In this document: positions 8,833 to 15,863 of the stretch, in pieces
How positions within the stretch are numbered: the stretch's first letter is position 1
How the letters are laid out: every line of letters begins with the position of its first letter
Position numbers and translations under genes: made by a program
Notes under the pieces: generated by a model
Told to the model about the DNA's origin: nothing
Databases searched by the model: none
Seen by the model: only the letters and a program-made list of their open reading frames with translations
Assembly: GCA_934754415.1 (NCBI GenBank)
Contig: CAKVIS010000012.1
Coordinates: 1 to 43,197, forward strand
Reading direction: 5' to 3'
From: an uncultured Bulleidia sp.
Lineage (GTDB): Bacteria; Bacillota_I; Bacilli_A; Erysipelotrichales; Erysipelotrichaceae
DNA: 43,197 nucleotides

Positions 8833-9633
8833 TCACTCTTCAAACAGCATGCGGTCATTATCCAGTTGCTGTTGTGTACCCTCCCTGAATTTTTCAAGCA
8901 AGGCAGCCATAGTCAGAGCCTGTTTTTCCTTACCTGAAATATCCTGTACTATTTTACCACCATTCATCATTAATACTCTGTTTCCGCATTTTAATGAATG
9001 TGTAAGATTATGTGTAATCATCAGGCAGGTTGTGTGGTTCCTTTCTACAATCTCTTTTGTTAACAACAGAATCTTCTCTGCAGCGTTAGGATCAAGCGCA
9101 GCAGTATGTTCATCAAGTAAGAGAACGGAAGGCGGCACAATGGTTGCCATCAACAATGTCAGCGCCTGTCTTTGACCACCGCTTAATGTACCTACAGGTG
9201 TATCCATCCTGTCTTCAAGTCCCATATCCAGCTCATGTAATTTTTCCCGAAATACTTCAAGGTCCTGTTTTGTTATTCGCGAAAACAGATTATGTTTCTT
9301 ATTAGCTCTTTGATATGCCAAAGACAGATTTTCAGCTATGGTCATATGTGGAGCGGTTCCTTTTAAAGGATCCTGAAACAAACGCCCGATATTTCTGGAA
9401 CGTATATACTCCGGAACATAGGTCACATCTTTACCATCCAGAAGTATTTTCCCGGTATCTGCTTCAATGGACCCACTGATAGTATTGAATAAAGTACTCT
9501 TCCCTGCACCGTTAGATCCCAGTATTGTAATGAAATCTCCATCTTCAACCGTAAGATCTATACCGCATAATGCCTTTTTTTCATTTACAGTACCCGGATG
9601 AAAGGTCTTTGTTATATTTTTAAGTTCTAGCAT
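8833..9633 (-). CDS. trpZ: Tryptophan-type ABC transporter, ATP-binding protein (TrpZ-like)
   Basis: A 266-residue ABC ATPase with Walker A GSNGAGKST, signature LSGGQRQALTLLMA and Walker B LLLDEHTAALDP, resembling the COG1101 family that always travels with a COG4120-type permease and a COG2984-type lipoprotein. It powers import by TrpY. The ATG at 9633 has an AGGAGAGG site upstream and overlaps the permease stop by seven bases; the upstream extension of this frame lies inside the permease gene. The substrate assignment rests on the Trp-type T-box leader of the operon, not on the ATPase itself. Confidence 0.85.
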   Translation of the reverse strand: MLELKNITKTFHPGTVNEKKALCGIDLTVEDGDFITILGSNGAGKSTLFNTISGSIEADTGKILLDGKDVTYVPEYIRSRNIGRLFQDPLKGTAPHMTIAENLSLAYQRANKKHNLFSRITKQDLEVFREKLHELDMGLEDRMDTPVGTLSGGQRQALTLLMATIVPPSVLLLDEHTAALDPNAAEKILLLTKEIVERNHTTCLMITHNLTHSLKCGNRVLMMNGGKIVQDISGKEKQALTMAALLEKFREGTQQQLDNDRMLFEE

Positions 9634-10523
9634 ACCTGACCTCTCCTTCTTTTCTTCTTTGCCATATTTTCTTTGATGGTTGGTGCCGCAATGGCCAGAG
9701 CCACAATGAATGCAGTCATCAGCTTCAGACACTCAATCGGTAAGATATGTGTAGATAGAATCACTGCGTATATGCATCTGTATACAAGATTGCCAATAAG
9801 ACAGGCAACGATATTTCTGGTAATAGACTTATAGGATCTGCATAGTGTTTCTCCGATAATAAGACACGCAAGACCAATTACCACAATACCCGTTCCACCG
9901 TTAATATCGGCACTTTTCTGAAACTGACAGGTCATGGCACCGCTCAGTCCGGTTAACATATTGGAAATAATCAGACCTACAGTAATGGTAAATCTTGGAT
10001 CAATACTGCTGGCAGAGACCATGTCACTGTTATCTCCTGTAGCACGAATACATAACCCCAGATGTGTGGAAAGGAAATACCTTAACCCAATCATAGCCGT
10101 GCATACAATCAGAAAAGCAAGCACAATAGAAGAGACTTCCTTAGGTAATCCAAGTCCTGCAAAAAGAGTGAAAATAGTATTTCCCTTCAGAATAGCCACA
10201 TTACTGGAAAATCCCATAACCATCAGGTTTATTGTATATAATCCAGTATTGGTAATAATTCCTGCAAGAATACTTGGAACCCCGCACCTTGTCTCTAATA
10301 ATGCTGTAATACACCCAGCCATTCCTCCGGCAAGCATTCCAAGAAATATTCCGGCTACCGGATGACCGTGTAAAGCACACATTACACTGACTGCACCAGA
10401 CAATATAAAACATCCATCTGTTGTCATATCTGCAATATTCAATATTCTGAAACTCAGAAATAATGCCAGAGCAACCGGTGCATACAGACACCCGAGTTCC
10501 AAAGTAGTTTTAAGAATGTACAT
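9627..10523 (-). CDS. trpY: Tryptophan-type ABC transporter, permease (TrpY-like)
   Basis: A membrane permease of the BPD_transp_2 (LivH-like) group, COG4120 type, about 298 residues with eight or nine hydrophobic segments. It retains the conserved N-terminal ILNIADMTTDGCF segment and the ATPase-contact loop region around LGLCIRATGDN. The start at 10523 has GGAGG five bases upstream. It sits between the lipoprotein and ATPase genes and forms the transmembrane path of the importer. Confidence 0.85.
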   Translation of the reverse strand: MYILKTTLELGCLYAPVALALFLSFRILNIADMTTDGCFILSGAVSVMCALHGHPVAGIFLGMLAGGMAGCITALLETRCGVPSILAGIITNTGLYTINLMVMGFSSNVAILKGNTIFTLFAGLGLPKEVSSIVLAFLIVCTAMIGLRYFLSTHLGLCIRATGDNSDMVSASSIDPRFTITVGLIISNMLTGLSGAMTCQFQKSADINGGTGIVVIGLACLIIGETLCRSYKSITRNIVACLIGNLVYRCIYAVILSTHILPIECLKLMTAFIVALAIAAPTIKENMAKKKRRRGQVC

Positions 10524-10545
10524 ACTTTCCTCCCTTTTTACACGC

Positions 10546-10569
10546 AAAGAGCCCCCATAAAGGAGGTTC
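10546..10569 (-). terminator. Hairpin between trpX and trpY, possible partial terminator
   Basis: On the minus strand GAACCTCC and GGGGGCTC (arms 10562-10569 and 10549-10556) pair with one mismatch and one G-U around a five-base loop, then TTT. A stem at this place is typical of importers in which the binding protein is made in excess, by attenuation or 3'-end protection. The short T-run makes it a weak terminator at best. Confidence 0.45.
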
Positions 10570-10577
10570 CTGCATAA

Positions 10578-11573
10578 TTACTCTTCTGTAGTAGTTACTT
10601 CAACAATCTGTCCGAAGTCCTTGAAGACATCTGTGGAAATGCCTAACTTTTCTGCAGTTTCTGTATTTACGGTAATGATACCTCCATCCACTACAGTATA
10701 GTCATCCATGTCATTCATACCCTTTGTCATAGCTTCATAAGCAATATCTGCTGTCTGTTTGCCAAGTTCTGTATAGTTAACACCACATGTCACAAAAGCT
10801 CCGTTTCTCACAAAGGAATCCGCACCTGTATAATGAGGAATCTTCGCATCTGCAAAAATCTCTGCAACAGAGATTTCTGCTGCCATGATAACATTGTCTG
10901 TAGGTGTAAATACTGCATCCACCTTATCAGACACCAGCGTGTTTGCCGCCGCAATGACTTCATCATTTGTATTGGCAGTAGCTTCCACATAAGAGATTCC
11001 TAAAGAACCCAGATATTTTTTTGCTTCTGCAATTGGTTTTTCGGAATTTGCTTCAGATTTGGAATAGAGCAGACCCACTTTCTTAATATCAGGATTCTGT
11101 GCTTTCATCATATCCAGAATCTGTTTGGTATTTAAAGCATCACTTGTACCTGTCACATTATCAAGACCTGTCAGATCTGCTGTTTCAGGATCAGAAATTG
11201 CCGCAAATACAATCGGTGTTGTGTTTTCTCCTCTGCTTACCACCATTGTCTGTGCAGCAAGTGTTGCAACAGGAATGATGCAGTCTACCCCATCATTCAT
11301 CACAGTATCTCCAATCTGTTTCAATGTGGACTGATCATTCTGACCAGAATAGATTTCACCATATTCAATAGTAATACCTTCTTTTTCACTGATGGCATCC
11401 AGCTCACTTGCAATGGCATCCGCAATCTCATCAAGAGAAGCGTGATCCAGCTGCTTTACAATAGCCACTTTATAGGTTTTTGAATCAGAATCCGTGGAAT
11501 TTGTTGATGAGGAACATCCCATCAAAGACAGGCCAAGTACGGCGGAAAGAATCATAGAAGTAGTTTTTTTCAT
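10578..11573 (-). CDS. trpX: Tryptophan-type ABC transporter, substrate-binding lipoprotein (TrpX-like)
   Basis: The 331-residue protein begins with a lipoprotein signal (lipobox LSLMGC, cysteine near residue 20) and a low-complexity Ser/Thr/Asp linker, then a two-lobed periplasmic-binding fold of the COG2984 / ABC_sub_bind type (VAIVKQLDHASLDEI; FAAISDPETADLTG; YTGADSFVRNGAFVTCGVNY). It captures substrate outside the membrane for TrpY-TrpZ. The ATG at 11571-11573 has AAAGGAGG nine bases upstream; the longer open frame is the T-box leader, not protein. Transcription is controlled by that T-box, whose UGG specifier points to tryptophan. Confidence 0.88.
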   Translation of the reverse strand: MKKTTSMILSAVLGLSLMGCSSSTNSTDSDSKTYKVAIVKQLDHASLDEIADAIASELDAISEKEGITIEYGEIYSGQNDQSTLKQIGDTVMNDGVDCIIPVATLAAQTMVVSRGENTTPIVFAAISDPETADLTGLDNVTGTSDALNTKQILDMMKAQNPDIKKVGLLYSKSEANSEKPIAEAKKYLGSLGISYVEATANTNDEVIAAANTLVSDKVDAVFTPTDNVIMAAEISVAEIFADAKIPHYTGADSFVRNGAFVTCGVNYTELGKQTADIAYEAMTKGMNDMDDYTVVDGGIITVNTETAEKLGISTDVFKDFGQIVEVTTTEE

Positions 11574-11616
11574 GTGTAGTATCCTCCTTTTCCTGCATTT
11601 CCTGTGGCCTGATAAA

Positions 11617-11856
11617 CAAAAAATGTCTGTCCTTAAAGGACAGACATATTCATCTGCGGTACCACCTTTATTAGCCAATTCTTCTATAAACATTGACTCG
11701 CTCTATTAGAAAATGCAAACACATTCTCTGCCTTTTAACGCTGGCATCGCGTCCTGAGTACTCGTTCTAAGACTTTCATCAGGCCCTCATGGGTCCATTT
11801 GCATACTGCTTAACATCATCGGATTCCACCATCCCGACTCTCTATTGACTGCTGGG
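11617..11856 (-). promoter_or_regulatory. T-box riboswitch, tryptophan specifier (UGG), controlling trpXYZ
   Basis: Reading the minus strand, the leader has the AGAGAG motif of Stem I (11838-11843), the distal GGGATGGTGGAATCC element, a specifier context AAA-UGG-A with the triplet at 11795-11797, a Stem II with the GAA/AGUA S-turn bases, then the T-box AAAGGTGGTACCGC (11656-11669), and last a 10-pair terminator stem (11623-11647) followed by six T. The T-box 5' half can pair to form the antiterminator when uncharged tRNA binds. The element lies 43 bases before trpX. UGG as specifier predicts response to uncharged tRNA(Trp). Confidence 0.92.
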
Positions 11857-11895
11857 TATGTTTGATCTCCCATATCCTATCGGTTTACACTTCCT

Positions 11896-11923
11896 AGTTT
11901 ACTCACAGATATTTCAGAGTCAA
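11896..11923 (-). promoter_or_regulatory. Promoter of the T-box leader
   Basis: TTGACT (11918-11923), 16-base spacer, TAAACT (11896-11901) on the minus strand. It would start a leader of roughly 315 bases that includes the whole T-box. The -10 is imperfect (four of six). Confidence 0.5.
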
Positions 11924-11974
11924 CCGGTTCAAAGAAGTATTCACAGTTTCTTTCACATGTTTATGAAAAGTTTT

Positions 11975-12307
11975 TCAAAGCTCCGTATATTTCTCTTTTT
12001 TGCCTTTTGCCTGTTCCACAGGATACTTCTGTGCATTCCTTACCAGCTTCTTTGCAATAATGTCATCCATGTCCAGATGACAGATATCTGCCATCATTGC
12101 ACAATAAATCAGCACATCTGCCAGTTCTTCTTCAATCTTTTCCTGCTTGCCATCCGCAGAAGTATCACTCCCGCTCCATTGAAAGATTTCCAGTAATTCA
12201 GAAGCCTCCAGAGAAATGGAAATTGCCAGATCTTTAGGCGTATGGTACTGTTTCCAGTCTCTGTCATCTCTGAACTGTAATATTTTCTGTATTGTCTCTT
12301 CTTTCAT
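11975..12307 (-). CDS. MazG-type nucleotide pyrophosphohydrolase
   Basis: A 110-residue all-alpha MazG/RS21-C6-like (iMazG) protein, a family that hydrolyses (d)NTPs to monophosphate and pyrophosphate. The metal-binding helices are visible: EASELLEIFQW, then EEELADVLIYC with the paired acidic residues, and a final D in DMDDIIAKK. Substrate cannot be read from sequence; close relatives include dCTP pyrophosphatases. It starts one base after the stop of the GIY-YIG/DUF2075 gene, so it is coupled to it and ends the six-gene operon. No clear terminator follows; the T-box promoter begins about 50 bases further on. Confidence 0.85.
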   Translation of the reverse strand: MKEETIQKILQFRDDRDWKQYHTPKDLAISISLEASELLEIFQWSGSDTSADGKQEKIEEELADVLIYCAMMADICHLDMDDIIAKKLVRNAQKYPVEQAKGKKEKYTEL

Positions 12308-12308
12308 C

Positions 12309-13898
12309 TTATTTCACCACTTCCATATGCTGTGCCATATAGTTTCTAAGTGCCTCATCACATACATACACATAGGTGCCTTTGATACCTCTTGTCATCA
12401 GCACATAATACACATTAAAAATGTATTGTTGTAAATCTGTTACCCCTGCTGTTTGTTTTCCATATTTATCAAAATATCGTTCTTTGTGAATTACTACTTT
12501 ATGAGTATATTCATCATAGCTGATATCATTGCCGAGAATAACAAACGCATAGTTCAGATCATATCCCTGTATGGAATGAATACAGCCCACTTCATCAATG
12601 GCTGTGGGAGTATGCACCCATCCTTCAGTAGTATGGTTCCATTGTTTCTTTACTCCCTGAATCTCTATATCTGTTTTTGTTTTGTCTTTTTGAGATACCC
12701 ATGGCCAGGCATACCCTGCGACCATTCTGCAAAGTTGATTAGCTTTCTCTTTTACGTACAATTCTTCATTAAACTTTGAAAAATTCATATACAGCTTACA
12801 ATCATACAAGGGATTTCTATAAAATGTTTCACACTTACCACTCAACAGTTGCTTTACAAAAGCTATATACCCATTACCACCCTGTACTCTCATCTGTGTT
12901 GACAAAGTATAATAGGCCAGCATTCTGTCTTTTACATGTTCTCCTGCCAGTTTCTTATCTAACCTTTCTCTGGAAATGCCAGAGGGTCCAATCACCTGTA
13001 AAGAATCATACAAAATCACTGTCTTTTTAGATTGTTTGAAGATCCAGTCCAGCTCATCACTGGTAGTATCTAATCCTAATTTCTCACTGTTCTTTTTAAA
13101 AGCTCCCCGGTAAGAAATATTTTTATACTGGTGTAATCGATGGGCTTCATCCACCACAAGAATATCATATTTTTTCTTTACAACATCACTTGGTGAAAGT
13201 ACCTGAGAAGGACGTAATCCGTACACACTTTTAAATACCTGTTTCATGGTTTTTCTTAAGGAGGTCGGAGGTACTACAAAACCAATCTGCTTATCTTTAT
13301 ACATCTCACTGTCCGCAAGATACTTCAACAAATATACTGCAATGATGGTTTTACCACTTCCAGGCATGCCATCTACCAATATTCTTCCATCTGTTCCTTT
13401 TTCCAGCTTATACAAGATGTCTTCTACAGCCTGTCTTTGACTGTCATTCAATTCCTTGTAAGGGGAATATTTAAATAAATCAGAATTCTCGATTTCTTCT
13501 AAAAAATGTGTTACTAGTTTTTCTTTTTTTAGTTTATCCCACAGCTTTACAAACTGAGCATCATACTCCTGTTTTCCAAAATACTGCTTATCCGCAATGC
13601 CTGCATTTTTATTAGTCACTGTGAAATGCTGATCCGCCACGATGTACTGAATCAATTTTGATTCATAATCAAATGTCACAGACTGATTAAACATTTTCGA
13701 ATATATAAAATGCACTTTTTTAAATATCTGTTTTTCCTCATTGGAAGCGTGCTGCAACATACGGGTTTTTACATGATTAGATTCTCCAATGTATGCTTCT
13801 CTGTCATTTTCCAGAATATATAACATCGGCCAGTTGTCCAGATACTCCTCTTCCCCATATTGTCCAGACTTAAAATCAGCATGAATAATCTTAAACAT
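12309..13898 (-). CDS. GIY-YIG nuclease fused to a DUF2075 helicase-like NTPase
   Basis: The 529-residue protein has an N-terminal GIY-YIG endonuclease-type domain (LYI at 26-28, YIG at 36-38, catalytic-type arginine R46, acidic E79 in FDYESKLIQYI), then a DUF2075/Schlafen-group-3-like P-loop NTPase with Walker A GMPGSGKT (177-184), Walker B VVDEAH, a sensor STQMR and a C-terminal motif SIQGYDLNYAFVILG, ending with YYVLMTRGIKGTYVY, a superfamily 1 helicase motif VI. Function is uncharacterised; nucleic-acid cutting coupled to ATP-driven movement is inferred. The start at 13898 has GAGG eight bases upstream and lies four bases after the previous stop. The next gene is a MazG-type hydrolase. 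Confidence 0.85.
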   Translation of the reverse strand: MFKIIHADFKSGQYGEEEYLDNWPMLYILENDREAYIGESNHVKTRMLQHASNEEKQIFKKVHFIYSKMFNQSVTFDYESKLIQYIVADQHFTVTNKNAGIADKQYFGKQEYDAQFVKLWDKLKKEKLVTHFLEEIENSDLFKYSPYKELNDSQRQAVEDILYKLEKGTDGRILVDGMPGSGKTIIAVYLLKYLADSEMYKDKQIGFVVPPTSLRKTMKQVFKSVYGLRPSQVLSPSDVVKKKYDILVVDEAHRLHQYKNISYRGAFKKNSEKLGLDTTSDELDWIFKQSKKTVILYDSLQVIGPSGISRERLDKKLAGEHVKDRMLAYYTLSTQMRVQGGNGYIAFVKQLLSGKCETFYRNPLYDCKLYMNFSKFNEELYVKEKANQLCRMVAGYAWPWVSQKDKTKTDIEIQGVKKQWNHTTEGWVHTPTAIDEVGCIHSIQGYDLNYAFVILGNDISYDEYTHKVVIHKERYFDKYGKQTAGVTDLQQYIFNVYYVLMTRGIKGTYVYVCDEALRNYMAQHMEVVK

Positions 13899-13902
13899 GA
13901 GA

Positions 13903-14475
13903 TTATCCTCTTTCTCTGGATAAATACACAAAATATTTATCCGTCTCTTCCAGATGATCTTCCATATGATAGATCTTCGCTGTATCTTTCACCCATGTAT
14001 TAACATAGGAACTGTAGGCAATGGTCGGCATAAATGTAACATGTACGTTGGCTGTACCTTCTGAAAATTCCTTCCAGGTATGTACCAGCTTTCTTTTCTG
14101 CAATCCCTTCAAAGGAGAATACAAGACAAGACTTTGAAAAATACATAAAAAGTTCTTCACCTGTACCCCTGCTTTAGCTCCCCATGACTTAAAAAAATTT
14201 ATATATCCTGAAACATCCACCGGTTTATCTTCAAAAAACAATACTACTTTCACCTCGGTAGTACTGCTTAATTTTCTTTCGAGAAACGTACATAATCTCA
14301 GCATATTGGCACCAATACCAAAAGAAGTACAGGTGCATACCAGTACCAGCCGTTCTATCTTCTTTATCTGTCGTAAAGGCTGTGAAGACACATCCACACA
14401 TGTACATTCACTGTCTATGGTTTCCAGCCAGCGCTTCACTTCTGTGCTTTGTTCATACACAATCACTGTATTCAT
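13903..14475 (-). CDS. Uncharacterised protein, possible flavodoxin-like fold
   Basis: A 190-residue soluble protein that I do not recognise. Alternating beta strands and helices (TVIVYEQ, LVLVCTCTSFGIGANM, KVVLFFEDKP, FLCIFQSLVLYSPLKG, ANVHVTFMPTIAYSSYV) suggest a Rossmann- or flavodoxin-like fold, and it directly follows a flavodoxin-family gene with a four-base ATGA overlap, so the two products may form a complex. No FMN-binding loop is clear, hence it may have lost the cofactor. It precedes the GIY-YIG/DUF2075 gene by four bases. Confidence 0.6.
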   Translation of the reverse strand: MNTVIVYEQSTEVKRWLETIDSECTCVDVSSQPLRQIKKIERLVLVCTCTSFGIGANMLRLCTFLERKLSSTTEVKVVLFFEDKPVDVSGYINFFKSWGAKAGVQVKNFLCIFQSLVLYSPLKGLQKRKLVHTWKEFSEGTANVHVTFMPTIAYSSYVNTWVKDTAKIYHMEDHLEETDKYFVYLSRERG

Positions 14476-14951
14476 ACATTTTCTCCCATTTCCAGCGCAT
14501 CATGATAGAAAGCAATATTGCTTACTGTCCCCTGCATCGTCTGTATATATTTATGCATAAACATCCTTGCTGTTTTCTTTTCTTCTTCACTGATGTCTTC
14601 CCCATAAAAGTAAACCGAAAACTTCAGATTATGTTTACTGCGCATCTTATGCTGTCCGCTCATCGGATTTACAAGACCGCAAAGATAAGGAAGAGTTCTT
14701 TCCAGCACCATGGCAATAAACGGAGAAACACTTCCATACCAGCATCTGCTGACTATAACAACCTCTTCACTCAGTTCCAGCATGGCACCAAGATGCTGTA
14801 AAGGATCCTGTATGACACAACATCCAGGCGTAGTAGTCCAGCATTGCTTGCAATTGGCACACATATGCAGATTACCTCTGTCATAAATGCAGTAATCTTC
14901 TTTCTGTATTCTGAAAGGGAATGTCCCTGTATCACTTATAAGAATTCTCAT
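14472..14951 (-). CDS. Flavodoxin family / NADPH-dependent FMN reductase-like protein
   Basis: The 159-residue protein matches the flavodoxin-family oxidoreductases that reduce quinones or other acceptors: a cysteine cluster CANCKQCWTTTPGCCVIQD (about 31-49), then VVIVSRCWYGSVSPFIAMVLERTLPY, the flavin-pocket strand-loop-helix of the family. The N-terminal phosphate loop (RILISDTGTFPF) is shorter than usual. The cysteine cluster could bind metal or take part in redox chemistry. There is no ribosome binding site; the ROK stop is nine bases upstream and a TGG-TAAAAT extended -10-like sequence ends six bases before the ATG, so either weak coupling or a leaderless internal transcript. Confidence 0.75.
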   Translation of the reverse strand: MRILISDTGTFPFRIQKEDYCIYDRGNLHMCANCKQCWTTTPGCCVIQDPLQHLGAMLELSEEVVIVSRCWYGSVSPFIAMVLERTLPYLCGLVNPMSGQHKMRSKHNLKFSVYFYGEDISEEEKKTARMFMHKYIQTMQGTVSNIAFYHDALEMGENV

Positions 14952-14960
14952 GAATCTATT

Positions 14961-15863
14961 TTACCATGTCTTAAGGAAGGTATACAAAGCACCAAGTAAA
15001 TTTGCGTCATTAAAATACCTGCAGACATCTACTTCAGGTAATGGATACTGTGTTCCCTGAACTATATCCGGATGAAAAGTCGCAATATTCTGAATGCTCT
15101 TTTCAAGACACTCCATCAATACAGGCTGACAGGATATGCCTCCTCCAATACAGACTTTTTCAAGATCCAGCAATACAAACATATTAAATATAATTAACGC
15201 AAGATCATCCGTATATGCCTGTAATCCCTGTAATGCCTTTTCATTACCTTCTTCTATCAGATGGAACACTTCTTCCCCGTTATGCACTTCCCTGCCACTT
15301 GTTTCAGACACAAGCTTGCATAAATATGGTGTTCCACGCTGACCGATATAGCTCATACGATCCTTCTTTTCTTTAACATCTATGCAGGCAGCACACATTT
15401 CCCCTGCAAGATGATGTACACCACCTCTGACTTTTCCATCCAGAAAAAGAGCTGTCCCGATGCCAGTACCGATAACCACAACCGCCCCATCCTGTACATC
15501 CTGCAGATTGCCTTTCCACACCTCTGCACCAAGGGCACATCTGGCATCATTTTCTATGGTCACTTTCACTTTGTATCTTTCCTGCAGTTCTTCACATACA
15601 GCACATCCATTCAGGTATGGGAAAATACCAATAGCCTCTATCACACCGTTTTTGCTGTCTATGACACCTGCACTGGAAATAGCAATACCATCAATATCCT
15701 CAAAAGAATAGACTATCTTATCCAGACAGGACAGTAAAACTTCTTTGCTGTCCCCTTTTCCCGGGCTCTTTACTTTAGAAGAAGACAATATCTTCCCTTC
15801 TTCATCCATCAGGGCATATTTCATAAAGGTTCCGCCCCAGTCCATACATAAGATCTTTTTCAT
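14961..15863 (-). CDS. ROK family protein (sugar kinase or related)
   Basis: A 300-residue ASKHA-fold protein with the ROK phosphate-1 motif CMDWGGTFMKYALMDEEG, DGIAISSAGVID, catalytic-type aspartate in IENDARCALGAE, adenosine loop VVVIGTGIGTALFLDG and a GVHHLAGEMC stretch at the ROK zinc site position. Glucokinase, fructokinase and N-acetylhexosamine kinases all fall here; the sugar cannot be told. There is no N-terminal helix-turn-helix, so it is an enzyme and not a ROK repressor. The ATG at 15861-15863 overlaps the stop of the GTPase-NYN gene (ATGA) with AGAGG six bases upstream; the long upstream frame lies within that gene. Confidence 0.85.
   Translation of the reverse strand: MKKILCMDWGGTFMKYALMDEEGKILSSSKVKSPGKGDSKEVLLSCLDKIVYSFEDIDGIAISSAGVIDSKNGVIEAIGIFPYLNGCAVCEELQERYKVKVTIENDARCALGAEVWKGNLQDVQDGAVVVIGTGIGTALFLDGKVRGGVHHLAGEMCAACIDVKEKKDRMSYIGQRGTPYLCKLVSETSGREVHNGEEVFHLIEEGNEKALQGLQAYTDDLALIIFNMFVLLDLEKVCIGGGISCQPVLMECLEKSIQNIATFHPDIVQGTQYPLPEVDVCRYFNDANLLGALYTFLKTW

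Noticed and set aside
8833..9732. An N-terminal cysteine/histidine-rich extension of the ABC ATPase
   Set aside because: The extension is read from inside the permease gene; the ATG at 9633 has a proper ribosome binding site and gives the normal ATPase N-terminus.
9934..10365. 143-codon open frame on the plus strand
   Set aside because: It is the antisense shadow of the permease gene, has no ribosome binding site and no recognisable domain.
11494..11709. Open frames within the T-box leader, including the long upstream extension of trpX
   Set aside because: The sequence there is explained fully by the T-box, terminator stem and the trpX ribosome binding site.
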